Shown: positions 16,302-24,170, counted from the stretch's first letter. The stretch: DNA of 51,238 nucleotides from Patescibacteria group bacterium (GCA_018813025.1 JAHJCL010000005.1:1-51238), one strand, 5' to 3'. Notes: generated by a model from the letters alone, not told the origin. Numbers and translations: made by a program.

Positions 16302-17399
16302 ATGGTAATTTCAATTTTAATTATTTTTTTAACTCTTGTAATATTGGCCGTAGTTCACGAATTCGGTCATTTTATCGTGGCTAAAAAATTCGGTACTCGA
16401 GTTGAAGAATTCGGAATAGGATACCCTCCTAGAATTTTTGCAAAAAAGATAGGGGATGTTGTTTATTCTTTAAATTTGTTGCCTTTCGGCGCTTTTGTCA
16501 AAGTCAAAGGCGAAGAAGGAGAAATGGATATTGAAGAAGCAGATAATATGTCCAGTAAGACGATTGGACAAAGAGCTTTGATTATTTTAGGAGGAGTGAT
16601 ATCTTTTTGGATTTTTGGAATTATTTTATTATCTGTAATTTTTGCTTTAGGTGCTCCAATCGGCGTTTCTGATGATACTCTTGCCGACAACGCTAAGGTT
16701 CAAATAGTAGCAGTAGAAAAAAATTCTCCAGCAGAAATTGCCGGAATAAAAGTAGGGGATATAATTTACCAAATTAAAAGTTTCAATTCGGAGCTTAATA
16801 ATATTGATAAAGTGAAAGAAGTTCAAGATTTTATCAATATCAATTTAGGTCAAGAGATTATTGTAGTAGCTAAAAGAGGTTCAGAAACCGTTGATATGAA
16901 TTTAGTTCCCAGATTAATAGCGCCTCAAGGCCAAGGAGCGACTGGTATTGGTTTAACCAGAATAATCGTTAAAAAATATTCTCTGATAGGATCAATTTTA
17001 GAAGGATTTAAAACTTGTCTTGATTTGACATCTCAAATTTTAGTTGGTCTATTTAATGCTGTTAAAGGAATCTTTTACCACCAACCGACCGGAGTAGAAT
17101 TAATCGGCCCGGTGGGAATCGGATTATTAATGAGTCAAGCCATCAACTCCGGATTTATCTATTATTTACAGTTTGTGGCGGTTATTTCAATTCACTTAGC
17201 TATAATGAATCTTTTGCCTATTCCGGCCGTAGACGGGGGAAGGTTGCTTTTTCTAACCATAGAAAAAATAAAAAAATCTCCGATAAATCCGAAAATAGAG
17301 CAAAAAATAAACGCTTCTTTCTTTATTCTAATTATTATTATTATGTTTTTTGTAACAGCAAAAGAGTCAATCGATATCCTAAAATCTATAATTTTATAA
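16302..17399 (+). CDS. rseP: RseP-type site-2 intramembrane metalloprotease
   Basis: Cuts transmembrane anchors, classically anti-sigma factors. The zinc site HEFGHF is in the first membrane helix (His19, Glu20, His23), a PDZ domain spans about residues 125-200 (VEKNSPAEIAGIKVGDIIYQI), and the third zinc ligand lies in NLLPIPAVDGGRLLF. The 365 residues are normal for the Gram-positive type with one PDZ. No anti-sigma substrate is nearby. Confidence 0.93.
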   Translation: MVISILIIFLTLVILAVVHEFGHFIVAKKFGTRVEEFGIGYPPRIFAKKIGDVVYSLNLLPFGAFVKVKGEEGEMDIEEADNMSSKTIGQRALIILGGVISFWIFGIILLSVIFALGAPIGVSDDTLADNAKVQIVAVEKNSPAEIAGIKVGDIIYQIKSFNSELNNIDKVKEVQDFININLGQEIIVVAKRGSETVDMNLVPRLIAPQGQGATGIGLTRIIVKKYSLIGSILEGFKTCLDLTSQILVGLFNAVKGIFYHQPTGVELIGPVGIGLLMSQAINSGFIYYLQFVAVISIHLAIMNLLPIPAVDGGRLLFLTIEKIKKSPINPKIEQKINASFFILIIIIMFFVTAKESIDILKSIIL

Positions 17400-17403
17400 A
17401 AAA

Positions 17404-18642
17404 ATGAAACAATCTCATCTTTTTTCTAAAACCAAAAAGGAAATTTCTAAAGATATTGAAATAAATTCCCATAAACTTTTAATTAAAGCCGATTTAATCA
17501 GCCAAGTAGCTGCCGGAGTTTATGGTTTTTTACCTTTAGGTTGGAGGGCTTATAAAAAAATTGAAAATATTATTCGGGAAGAAATGGAAAAATTAGACGC
17601 TGAAGAAATATTTATGCCTTCTTTGGTACCTCAAAATTTGTGGTTAGAAACTAATCGTTGGACAACCATTGACCCTCCTTTATTTCAGGTTAAAGACCGG
17701 CACGATAAGATTTTTGGTTTGTGTTCAACTCACGAAGAAGTGGTTACAGATTTGGTTAGAAAAAGAGTTGATTCCTATAAAAATTTACCTTTTTCAGTTT
17801 TTCAGATTCAAAATAAATTTAGAAACGAAATGAGGTCAACCGGCGGGTTATTGCGGACCAGAGAGTTTATGATGAAAGATCTTTATAGTTTTCATGCTAA
17901 TCAAGAAGATATTTTAAAATTTTATCAGAAAGTTAAAAAAAGTTATTTTAATATTTTTAAGAAATGCGGATTAAAACCTTTTTGTGTTGAGGCTGAGTCA
18001 GGGACGATTGGCGGAAAAATATCTAATGAGTTTATGGTTGAGTCTGAAGTCGGAGAAGATAGAATTTTAGTTTGTGAAAAATGCGGTTTTGGCGCCAATA
18101 TTGAAAAAGCAGGAAAAATTAAAACTTGTCCTGAATGTAAAAACATTTTACAAATTAAAAGAGCTATTGAGGTTGGTCATATATTTATTTTGGGGACAAA
18201 ATATAGTGAAGTAATGAAAGCTAATTTTAAAGATAAAAATGGACAATTGAAGCCGATTATTATGGGTTGTTATGGTATTGGTCTTCCTCGGTTACTTTCA
18301 ACTGTAATCGAAAAGAACCACGATGAAAAAGGTATTATTTGGCCTAAAAATTTAGCTCCATTTCAAGTCCATCTTCTGGCCTTAGAAAATACCAGTCGAG
18401 TTAAAAAGAGTGCCGATAAAATATATAAAGATTTACAAAAAGCCAAGATTGAAGTATTGTATGATGATAGACAGGATAAAACCATCGGAGAGAAATTAGT
18501 TGAAGCTGATTTATTCGGTTTACCTTATCGAATCGTTGTTTCCGAAAGAACATTATGCAAGAAATGCGTTGAAATTAAGAAAAGAAACGAAAAGAAAAGT
18601 AAATTAATTTGTCCTTCTAAGATTAATTCATTACGTTTTTAA
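17404..18642 (+). CDS. proS: Prolyl-tRNA synthetase, short form
   Basis: Class II synthetase charging tRNA-Pro. Motif 2 is FRNEMRSTGGLLRTREFMMKD and motif 3 GCYGIGLPRLL, followed by an anticodon-binding domain (PFQVHLLALE to GLPYRIVVSERTL). The large bacterial editing insertion is missing; in its place is a segment of about 35 residues with two CxxC pairs (CEKC, CPEC) that looks like a small zinc ribbon. A further CKKC lies near the end. At 412 residues it is much shorter than E. coli ProRS (572). Post-transfer editing of Ala-tRNA-Pro would need another protein. Confidence 0.94.
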   Translation: MKQSHLFSKTKKEISKDIEINSHKLLIKADLISQVAAGVYGFLPLGWRAYKKIENIIREEMEKLDAEEIFMPSLVPQNLWLETNRWTTIDPPLFQVKDRHDKIFGLCSTHEEVVTDLVRKRVDSYKNLPFSVFQIQNKFRNEMRSTGGLLRTREFMMKDLYSFHANQEDILKFYQKVKKSYFNIFKKCGLKPFCVEAESGTIGGKISNEFMVESEVGEDRILVCEKCGFGANIEKAGKIKTCPECKNILQIKRAIEVGHIFILGTKYSEVMKANFKDKNGQLKPIIMGCYGIGLPRLLSTVIEKNHDEKGIIWPKNLAPFQVHLLALENTSRVKKSADKIYKDLQKAKIEVLYDDRQDKTIGEKLVEADLFGLPYRIVVSERTLCKKCVEIKKRNEKKSKLICPSKINSLRF

Positions 18643-18645
18643 GAT

Positions 18646-19698
18646 ATGTTGGAAAAAATCCGCAATTTATTTCTACTTGACTTGGCTATTGATTTAGGAA
18701 CAACTAATTCTTTGGTTTATGCGCGAGATAGGGGAATTGTTATGCAAGAGCCGTCAGTTGTTGCTATCAATCAGAAAACCGGTCAGATTTTAGCTATCGG
18801 CACAGAAGCCAAAAAAATGGTTGGTAAAACTCCGCTTCATATCGTAGCAATTCGGCCGTTGATTTCCGGTGTTATTTCCGATTTTGATGTAACCGAGCAA
18901 ATGCTTCATTATTTTATTGAAAAAGCCCGACCCAATAAATTTATTTTCAATCTGCGACCAAGGGTAATTGTCGGTATCCCTTCAGGAGTGACCGAAGTAG
19001 AAAAAAAGGCAGTAGTTGATGCTACGAAAAACGCCGGGGCTCGTGAAGTTTTCTTAATTGAAGAACCGATGGCTTCGGCAATTGGGGCCAGATTACCGGT
19101 TCAGGAACCAGAGGGAATTTTTATTGTTGATATCGGCGGTGGTACAACCGAGGTAGCGGTAATTTCTTTAGGTGGGTTGGTTTTATCTAAAAGCTTAAGA
19201 ATTGCCGGAGATAAGTTAAATCAGGATATAGTTCAGTTTGCTGAAGAAGAATACAGATTATTAATCGGGCCAAGGACAGCTGAATCATTAAAAATTGGAA
19301 TAGGCTCAGCTTTCCCATTAAAAGAGAAAAAAGAAATGCCGATGAGGGGAAGAAATTTAGTAACCGGATTACCGGAAGAAATTTTAGTTTCAGATGAAGA
19401 AATCAGGAAAGCAACGGAAAAATCAGTGAGTCAAATTGTTACTGAAATAAAAAATGCCGTTGAAGATACTCCACCCGAACTTTTAGCTGATATTATGGCA
19501 TCGGGGATACACTTAGCCGGAGGAGGTTCTCTTTTAAGAGGATTAGATATTTTAATTCAAAAAGAAACTAAAATTCCAACCAAAAGAGTTGAAGATCCTA
19601 TGACCGCGGTAGTTAGGGGAGCAGGGATGGTTTTAGAAAATCTTGATAATTTAAAAGATGTTTTAGCGGAGACAGAATATTTGGAACCGCCTAAATAA
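18646..19698 (+). CDS. mreB: MreB-type actin homologue (second copy)
   Basis: A paralogue of the 13812 gene with 350 residues: LAIDLGTTNSLVYARDRGIVMQEPSVVAI, IVDIGGGTTEVAVISLGG and GIHLAGGGSLLRGLD. It starts with a short amphipathic, hydrophobic lead (MLEKIRNLFLLDL) that may help bind the membrane; the first copy begins MFIVNKIGIDLG instead. It is 3 bp after proS and 2 bp before gatC, so it is part of a long housekeeping operon. Confidence 0.93.
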   Translation: MLEKIRNLFLLDLAIDLGTTNSLVYARDRGIVMQEPSVVAINQKTGQILAIGTEAKKMVGKTPLHIVAIRPLISGVISDFDVTEQMLHYFIEKARPNKFIFNLRPRVIVGIPSGVTEVEKKAVVDATKNAGAREVFLIEEPMASAIGARLPVQEPEGIFIVDIGGGTTEVAVISLGGLVLSKSLRIAGDKLNQDIVQFAEEEYRLLIGPRTAESLKIGIGSAFPLKEKKEMPMRGRNLVTGLPEEILVSDEEIRKATEKSVSQIVTEIKNAVEDTPPELLADIMASGIHLAGGGSLLRGLDILIQKETKIPTKRVEDPMTAVVRGAGMVLENLDNLKDVLAETEYLEPPK

Positions 19699-19700
19699 AC

Positions 19701-20009
19701 ATGATTAGTAAAAAAGAAGTAGAGCATTTGGCCAAATTAGCAAGATTAGGTTTGGCTGATAAAGAATTGGAGAAGATGCAAAAAGAAATTGCATCTATTT
19801 TAGATTATTTTGAAAAATTAAAACAAGTAGACATAATTGGAGTTGAACCAACCACCCATGCGGTTGCTTTAAAAAACATTATGAGAGCTGACCAAAAAAG
19901 AAAAGAATTTGATAGTGAACAGAGAACTAAATTATTGTCAGCGGCTCCGGAAACAAAAGACAATTATCTAAAGGTTAAAGCAATTTTAAAAGAGAATGGA
20001 TCTTACTAA
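19701..20009 (+). CDS. gatC: Glu/Asp-tRNA amidotransferase subunit C
   Basis: A 102-residue stabilising subunit of GatCAB, which converts Glu-tRNA-Gln and Asp-tRNA-Asn. The signature ISKKEVEHLAKLARLGLADKEL, SILDYFEKLKQVD and VEPTTHAV are typical. It overlaps gatA by 14 bp. The B subunit is 12 kb downstream. Confidence 0.95.
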   Translation: MISKKEVEHLAKLARLGLADKELEKMQKEIASILDYFEKLKQVDIIGVEPTTHAVALKNIMRADQKRKEFDSEQRTKLLSAAPETKDNYLKVKAILKENGSY

Positions 20010-21411
20010 ACTTACAATTCGTCAAGCCAATAAAGGCTTAAAGAATAAAAATTTTTCAGCGACTGAATTGTGTCAGTCCTATCTGGACCGAATTCATAAA
20101 AAAAATAAAGAAATTTTCGCTTTTTTAACGATTACTGACAAAATGGCTTTAGATCAAGCTAAGACGGTGGATAAATGGATTGCTCAAAAAAAAGAAATAC
20201 CGTTGTTAGCAGGAATTCCTATGGCTATTAAAGATATTATTTTAGTTAAAAATGTGAAATGTACTGGAGGGTCAAAAATTTTAGAAAATTATATTGCCAC
20301 CTATGACGCTACGGTAGTAGAAAAGCTAAGAAATCAGGGGGCAGTAATTTTGGGAAAAACCAACTTGGACGAATTTGCTATGGGCGCTTCTGGCGAACAC
20401 TCTGCGTTTGGACCGACTAAAAATCCTTATGATTTAGAAAGAGTGCCTGGAGGGTCTTCTTCCGGTTCAGCAGCAGCAGTGGCTGCCGACATGTGTTGCT
20501 ATTCCCTGGGAACAGATACAGGTGGTTCAATTCGTCAACCATCTTCTTTTTGTGGAACAGTAGGGCTAAAACCAACCTATGGTTCAATTTCGCGTTTCGG
20601 ACTTATGGCTATGGCTTCATCTCTGGATCATGTTGGAGTAATTTCTAAAACAGTTGAGGATTGCGAAATAGTTTTTAATAGTTTAAAAGGAAAAGATCCT
20701 TTGGATTCAACCAGTATAAGTCCTGGAACTCAAGCTGTTGATTTTCAAATTAAGGGCTTAAAAATAGGTATTCCAAAAGAATATTTTATTGCCGGTATGG
20801 ATAAAAATGTTGAAAACTCAGTAAGACAATCAATTAAAAAATATGAAGATATGGGCGCTAAAATAGAGGAAATAAGCTTACCCCATACTGAATACGCCAT
20901 AGCCACTTATTATATTATTGTGCAAAGCGAGGTTTCGGCTAATATGGCCAGATACGATGGAATTAAATACGGATATTCGATTAATCAGAATACAAAATCA
21001 GAAAAGTTATTAGATGTTTATTTAAAATCAAGGGCTTTTGGTTTTGGCCAAGAAGTAAAAAGAAGAATTATTCTTGGAACTTATATTTTGTCGGCTGGTT
21101 ATTACGACGCTTACTATTTGAAAGCCCAAAAAGTACGCACACTTATCAGAAATGACTTCGAAAAAGCCTTTAAAAAAGTTGATGTTATTTTAGCGCCGAC
21201 TACTCCGACAACAGCGTTTAAATTAGGGGAGAATACTTCTAATCCATTAATAATGTATCTTTGCGATGTTTTTACCGCCCCTCTAGATTTGGCCGGAATA
21301 CCGGCTATAAATATTCCTTGCGATAAAATTGGTTCTTTACCAATAGGCCTTCAAATTATCGGTCAAGCTTTTCAGGAAAAACAAATATTTAAAGTGGCTG
21401 GTCTCTTGTAA
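19996..21411 (+). CDS. gatA: Glu/Asp-tRNA amidotransferase subunit A
   Basis: Amidase subunit that frees ammonia from glutamine. The Ser-cisSer-Lys triad region is present: PMAIKDII (Lys), GGSSSGSAAAVAAD (cis-Ser) and GTDTGGSIRQPSSFCG (nucleophilic Ser). It has 471 residues, about normal. Having GatCAB usually means there is no GlnRS or AsnRS, common in CPR. The stop is followed after 22 bp by an independent promoter and membrane-protein gene. Confidence 0.96.
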   Translation: MDLTKLTIRQANKGLKNKNFSATELCQSYLDRIHKKNKEIFAFLTITDKMALDQAKTVDKWIAQKKEIPLLAGIPMAIKDIILVKNVKCTGGSKILENYIATYDATVVEKLRNQGAVILGKTNLDEFAMGASGEHSAFGPTKNPYDLERVPGGSSSGSAAAVAADMCCYSLGTDTGGSIRQPSSFCGTVGLKPTYGSISRFGLMAMASSLDHVGVISKTVEDCEIVFNSLKGKDPLDSTSISPGTQAVDFQIKGLKIGIPKEYFIAGMDKNVENSVRQSIKKYEDMGAKIEEISLPHTEYAIATYYIIVQSEVSANMARYDGIKYGYSINQNTKSEKLLDVYLKSRAFGFGQEVKRRIILGTYILSAGYYDAYYLKAQKVRTLIRNDFEKAFKKVDVILAPTTPTTAFKLGENTSNPLIMYLCDVFTAPLDLAGIPAINIPCDKIGSLPIGLQIIGQAFQEKQIFKVAGLL

Positions 21412-21421
21412 TAAAACAATA

Positions 21422-21427
21422 TATAAT
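21422..21427 (+). promoter_or_regulatory. -10 element, probable leaderless start of 21434 gene
   Basis: TATAAT ends 6 nt before the ATG at 21434, with no ribosome binding site between. Confidence 0.5.
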
Positions 21428-21433
21428 TTAAAA

Positions 21434-21958
21434 ATGACAACATCAGAGGTTTTTTCATCAATAATTTCCTATTTGTTCTCTTCAGAACTGCAACAAACTC
21501 TTTATCCGATTAGAGCCGTTTTCTCTATTTTTTCTGCGTTCTTTTTTGTGATGACGGTTTGGTTTTTTTTAAACACCAGTTGGTTTAAGGAAATATTCCT
21601 ACAGGATTTCGTTGAGATTTTAACCTATAAAGGATATTGGAACATTGGAGCAAAAACTAAATGGAGAAAAATTACCAATAGAATCAAAAAACATAAGGAA
21701 GAAGATTGTAAATTGGCTTTAATTGAGGCTGATAATATGCTTGACGAGACCTTAGGACAGATTGGTTACATAGGTAGTTTGGAAGAAAAATTAGGTCAGA
21801 TAAAAGAAGATACGATTTCTAATATAATAGAAGTTCGAAAAGTTCATACTGTTATTAATAGTATTAAGCACGACCCCAATTACAATCTTAGTGTTGGTCA
21901 AACAGATAGGTTTTTAGATATTTATAGGAAAATTTTTAAAGATTTAGAGATATTTTGA
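21434..21958 (+). CDS. Single-pass membrane protein, unknown
   Basis: A 174-residue protein with one strong membrane segment near residues 26-47 (AVFSIFSAFFFVMTVWFFL), then a charged, helical cytoplasmic part (KWRKITNRIKKHKEEDCKLALIEADNMLDETL) that could form a coiled coil. I know similar uncharacterised proteins from Parcubacteria but cannot name a function. It has its own -10 element and is followed by a hairpin terminator. Confidence 0.6.
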   Translation: MTTSEVFSSIISYLFSSELQQTLYPIRAVFSIFSAFFFVMTVWFFLNTSWFKEIFLQDFVEILTYKGYWNIGAKTKWRKITNRIKKHKEEDCKLALIEADNMLDETLGQIGYIGSLEEKLGQIKEDTISNIIEVRKVHTVINSIKHDPNYNLSVGQTDRFLDIYRKIFKDLEIF

Positions 21959-21967
21959 TTATCATTC

Positions 21968-21995
21968 AGTCAACTTGCTTAGTTGACTTTTGTTT
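21968..21995 (+). terminator. Terminator after 21434 gene
   Basis: AGTCAACT-TGCTT-AGTTGACT followed by TTTGTTT: a perfect 8-bp stem. Its right arm also holds the -35 of the tRNA promoter. Confidence 0.8.
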
Positions 21996-22011
21996 AAAAA
22001 TTAAATACAAT
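21983..22011 (+). promoter_or_regulatory. Promoter of the fMet-CAT-Asp tRNA cluster
   Basis: TTGACT (21983-21988), a 17-bp spacer, then TACAAT (22006-22011), about 65 bp before the first tRNA. The -35 is embedded in the terminator stem of the preceding gene. Confidence 0.65.
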
Positions 22012-22075
22012 ATTCCTACGACATAACGGAATAGAAAAAGATTTGAGGATAATGGTGAAAAATTCGATTAGATAT

Positions 22076-22146
22076 AGCGGTGTGGAGGAGTAGTACCTTG
22101 CCAGGCTCATAACCTGGAGGCCCTGGTGCAATTCCAGGCACCGCAA
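22076..22146 (+). tRNA. tRNA-fMet (CAT), initiator
   Basis: A full cloverleaf can be drawn. The acceptor stem pairs at 2-71 to 7-66 and has an A1 x A72 mismatch; the D stem is GAGG/CCTT with A11-U24; the anticodon stem is CCAGG/CCTGG around CTCATAA. The unpaired 1-72 and A11-U24 mark an initiator. The anticodon stem has A29-U41 instead of the first of the three G-C pairs usual in initiators. The D loop AGTAGTA has A at position 18, and the T loop is TGCAATT with G at 55. CCA is not encoded. Confidence 0.85.
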
Positions 22147-22156
22147 CAAGTTAAGA

Positions 22157-22227
22157 GCCGAGAGGTAGGTTGGGATCTAAGGTCGTCTCATAAGCGATCA
22201 ACGTGAGTTCGATTCTCGCTCTCGGCA
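22157..22227 (+). tRNA. tRNA with CAT anticodon (elongator Met or Ile2)
   Basis: Acceptor GCCGAGA/TCTCGGC, anticodon loop CTCATAA on a GGTCGT/GCGATC stem, T arm GTGAG-TTCGATT-CTCGC. The D loop TTGGGA keeps GG and the T loop keeps TTC. The acceptor is fully paired, so it is not the initiator. Elongator Met and lysidine-modified Ile2 cannot be told apart here. The D arm to anticodon arm junction is slightly irregular. Confidence 0.8.
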
Positions 22228-22232
22228 CACCT

Positions 22233-22307
22233 GGACCCATAGTGTAGCCCGGTCAACACGTCCCCCTGTCACGGGGAAGATCAGGGGTTCAAATCCCCTT
22301 GGGTCCG
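22233..22307 (+). tRNA. tRNA-Asp (GTC)
   Basis: Acceptor GGACCCA/TGGGTCC, anticodon stem TCCCC/GGGGA around CTGTCAC, T arm AGGGG-TTCAAAT-CCCCT and discriminator G as in tRNA-Asp. D-loop GG and T-loop TTC are canonical. Confidence 0.9.
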
Positions 22308-22311
22308 CTGA

Positions 22312-22348
22312 AAAAATCGTCCTGAATTTATTGAAGGACGGTTTTTTT
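22312..22348 (+). terminator. Terminator of the tRNA cluster
   Basis: CGTCCT and AGGACG form a stem, preceded by A6 and followed by GTTTTTTT. Confidence 0.85.
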
Positions 22349-22350
22349 GT

Positions 22351-22423
22351 TTGACATATCTGATTTATCTGTTAATTTAGGACCAGAGGTTAGTTTTAAA
22401 AATAAATAAGGAGAAATATAAAA
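22351..22423 (+). promoter_or_regulatory. Promoter and leader of pyrF (shared type)
   Basis: TTGACA (22351), 16-bp spacer, extended -10 TGTTAATTT, then the leader GACCAGAGGTTAGTTTTAAA, AATAAATAAGGAGAAA, with an AAGGAG ribosome binding site before ATG 22424. The -10 plus leader recurs almost base for base upstream of pyrE (23282 onward). Confidence 0.75.
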
Positions 22424-23182
22424 ATGGAAAAAGAAGCAAAGAATCGGATAATTGTAGCGCTTGACGTTGACAGCGTTGATAAAGCCATAGCTTTAGTAAA
22501 GGAACTTGACCCACATGTAGGTTATTTCAAGATCGGCTTGGAATTAATTTACACCATCTTAGCATCATTGATTATGGCTAAAGACGAAGCAGATGCTACC
22601 GAGATTCTCAAGAAAGTTCGCGAACTGTTCGACCTTACTAAGGAAAGAACATTTATTGATACCAAATTGGCTGACATTCCGAATACTATCGCAGGAGCAT
22701 CTAAGGCAATCGCAAAGATTGGAGTTAAGATGTTTAACATTCATGCTTCCATCGGCAGAGAGGCAGTAAAACAAGCAGTCGCCAACAAAGGTAATTCACT
22801 TGTTCTTGGGGTCACTGTTTTAACTTCAATCAACGAAGAAGAATGCATTTCAATCTTTGGAGATAAACCCGCTGTAAAGATAGTTAAATTCGCTAACATG
22901 CTTGTTGAAGCAGGAGCAGACGGTATTATTTGTTCGCCTCAGGAACTCAAAATTCTCAATGATTTTCCGGAACTAAAAAAACTCGTGAAGGTTATTCCTA
23001 GTGTCCGTCCAGAATGGGCCCTAAAGGGAGACCAAAAGCGAGTAATGACTCCTGGTGAAGCCATAAAATTTGGTGCAGACTACCTAGTGATTGGTCGACC
23101 TATTACCAAACCTCCAGCCGAGATCGGTAGCTCCGTAGACGCTACAAAGAAAATCACCGAAGAAATCGAGAAGGCTATTTAG
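22424..23182 (+). CDS. pyrF: Orotidine 5'-phosphate decarboxylase
   Basis: Last step of UMP synthesis: OMP to UMP. The barrel motifs are clear: Asp14 in VALDVD, Lys36 in YFKIGLE, and the catalytic array Asp79-Lys81-Asp84 in DTKLADIPNT. The C-terminal phosphate loop is DYLVIGRPITK. It has 252 residues. It stands alone between its own strong promoter with Shine-Dalgarno sequence and its own terminator. Its codons use more G and C than the surrounding housekeeping genes, whose starts mostly lack a Shine-Dalgarno, so recent acquisition is plausible. Confidence 0.92.
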   Translation: MEKEAKNRIIVALDVDSVDKAIALVKELDPHVGYFKIGLELIYTILASLIMAKDEADATEILKKVRELFDLTKERTFIDTKLADIPNTIAGASKAIAKIGVKMFNIHASIGREAVKQAVANKGNSLVLGVTVLTSINEEECISIFGDKPAVKIVKFANMLVEAGADGIICSPQELKILNDFPELKKLVKVIPSVRPEWALKGDQKRVMTPGEAIKFGADYLVIGRPITKPPAEIGSSVDATKKITEEIEKAI

Positions 23183-23211
23183 GATATTGCATAGTACAGA
23201 TATCTATCCTC

Positions 23212-23244
23212 AAAACCCACTTTTTTAAAAAAAGTGGTTTTTTA
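23212..23244 (+). terminator. Terminator after pyrF
   Basis: CCACTTTTTT-AA-AAAAAGTGG then TTTTTT. The preceding ATATCTATCCTCAAAACCC matches the sequence before the pyrE terminator. Confidence 0.85.
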
Positions 23245-23281
23245 TTTCCGAAGGAATCAAGATTATGAGAAGGAAGTTTTA

Positions 23282-23362
23282 TTGACAAATTTAATCTAAC
23301 TGTTAATTTAAGACCAGAGGTTAGTTTTAAAAATAAATAAGGAGAAAAAAGGAGGTATAATA
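23282..23362 (+). promoter_or_regulatory. Promoter and leader of pyrE (shared type)
   Basis: TTGACA (23282-23287), 16-bp spacer, TGTTAATTT, then the same GACCAGAGGTTAGTTTTAAA, AATAAATAAGGAGAAA leader as pyrF. A second, stronger AAAGGAGG lies just before ATG 23363. Confidence 0.75.
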
Positions 23363-24052
23363 ATGAACATTGAAAGAGCAAGGAAGATATTATCAACAGA
23401 AACAGGATCGCCGGAAGAGTTGATGCAGACACCTGATGCTCTCTGGATCTACGCGGGTAAGAATGGAGAACCCCATGCAGTATTGACGTCGGGAAAACAT
23501 AGCGATGGATATATAAATACTAACGCAGTTCTTAAATTCACGAATCTGTGTGAAATTTTAGCAGGGCAATTAATTGCGGCTCTCGGACAGAGAGGAATTA
23601 TCATGAAACAGATTGATGCAGTAGTTTCATCCAGTTTTGCAGCAATCACTTTCGGACAGGAAGTGGCAAGGCAGCTCAAAACACTCTTCGTGTTCACCGA
23701 GAAAGTCGGCGGGGAGCAGAAATGGGGAGGAAGATTTGAACTCCCGGCAGGCGCTAAAATACTTCAGGTGGAAGAACTGATAACCACTACTCATACGACC
23801 CGTAAAGTCAAAAAAGCAGTTTTGGATAGCAATCCACAAGTGGAATTCCTGGGAATCAATGGCAAAACAGTAGTAGTGACAATTGTCTACAGACCTGAAG
23901 ATTTATCTAAAGAAGACCCCGAATTTGAAGTAATCGCCTTAATTCCCAAGGAAATCCACATCTGGGATCCAGACAAATGCCCGCTTTGTAAAAAAGATTC
24001 ACCTGCTTTAAAGCCAAAGCCCAACTGGCAAAGATTTATTGAACATAGATAG
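23363..24052 (+). CDS. pyrE: Orotate phosphoribosyltransferase
   Basis: Joins orotate to PRPP to give OMP, the step before PyrF. The family marks TSGKHSDGYINT (about 42-53) and the PRPP loop VEELITTTHTT (about 136-146) are present. The loop is unusual, with TH where most have GG. The C-terminus has CPLCKKDSPALKPKPNW, seen in the longer OPRT subfamily. It has 229 residues. Like pyrF it is monocistronic, starts at a strong ribosome binding site and ends at a similar terminator. No other pyr gene is in the window, so upstream steps must be elsewhere or orotate is scavenged. Confidence 0.88.
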   Translation: MNIERARKILSTETGSPEELMQTPDALWIYAGKNGEPHAVLTSGKHSDGYINTNAVLKFTNLCEILAGQLIAALGQRGIIMKQIDAVVSSSFAAITFGQEVARQLKTLFVFTEKVGGEQKWGGRFELPAGAKILQVEELITTTHTTRKVKKAVLDSNPQVEFLGINGKTVVVTIVYRPEDLSKEDPEFEVIALIPKEIHIWDPDKCPLCKKDSPALKPKPNWQRFIEHR

Positions 24053-24073
24053 CGCGAATATCTATTTTCAACA

Positions 24074-24099
24074 CCCGCTTTTTCTAAAGTGGTTTTTTC
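24074..24099 (+). terminator. Terminator after pyrE
   Basis: CCGCTTT-TTCT-AAAGTGG followed by TTTTTT, with one G-T pair; same position and flank (ATATCTATTTTCAACACCC) as the pyrF terminator. Confidence 0.75.
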
Positions 24100-24143
24100 T
24101 TGGAAAAATTTTAATAATTATAGAAAAAGTAGTATAGAAGATA

Positions 24144-24170
24144 GGTCACTTAAAAGTGATCTTTTTTTTT
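24144..24170 (+). terminator. Second hairpin terminator
   Basis: GGTCACTT-AA-AAGTGATC then nine T. It is followed at once by GTATAAT (24171-24177), a likely -10 for the pheS transcript. Confidence 0.7.

Noticed and set aside
22424-24052. pyrF-pyrE region as a transposon or integron
   Set aside because: No integrase, transposase, attC-like site or target duplication is visible; only the flanking promoter and terminator blocks are shared.
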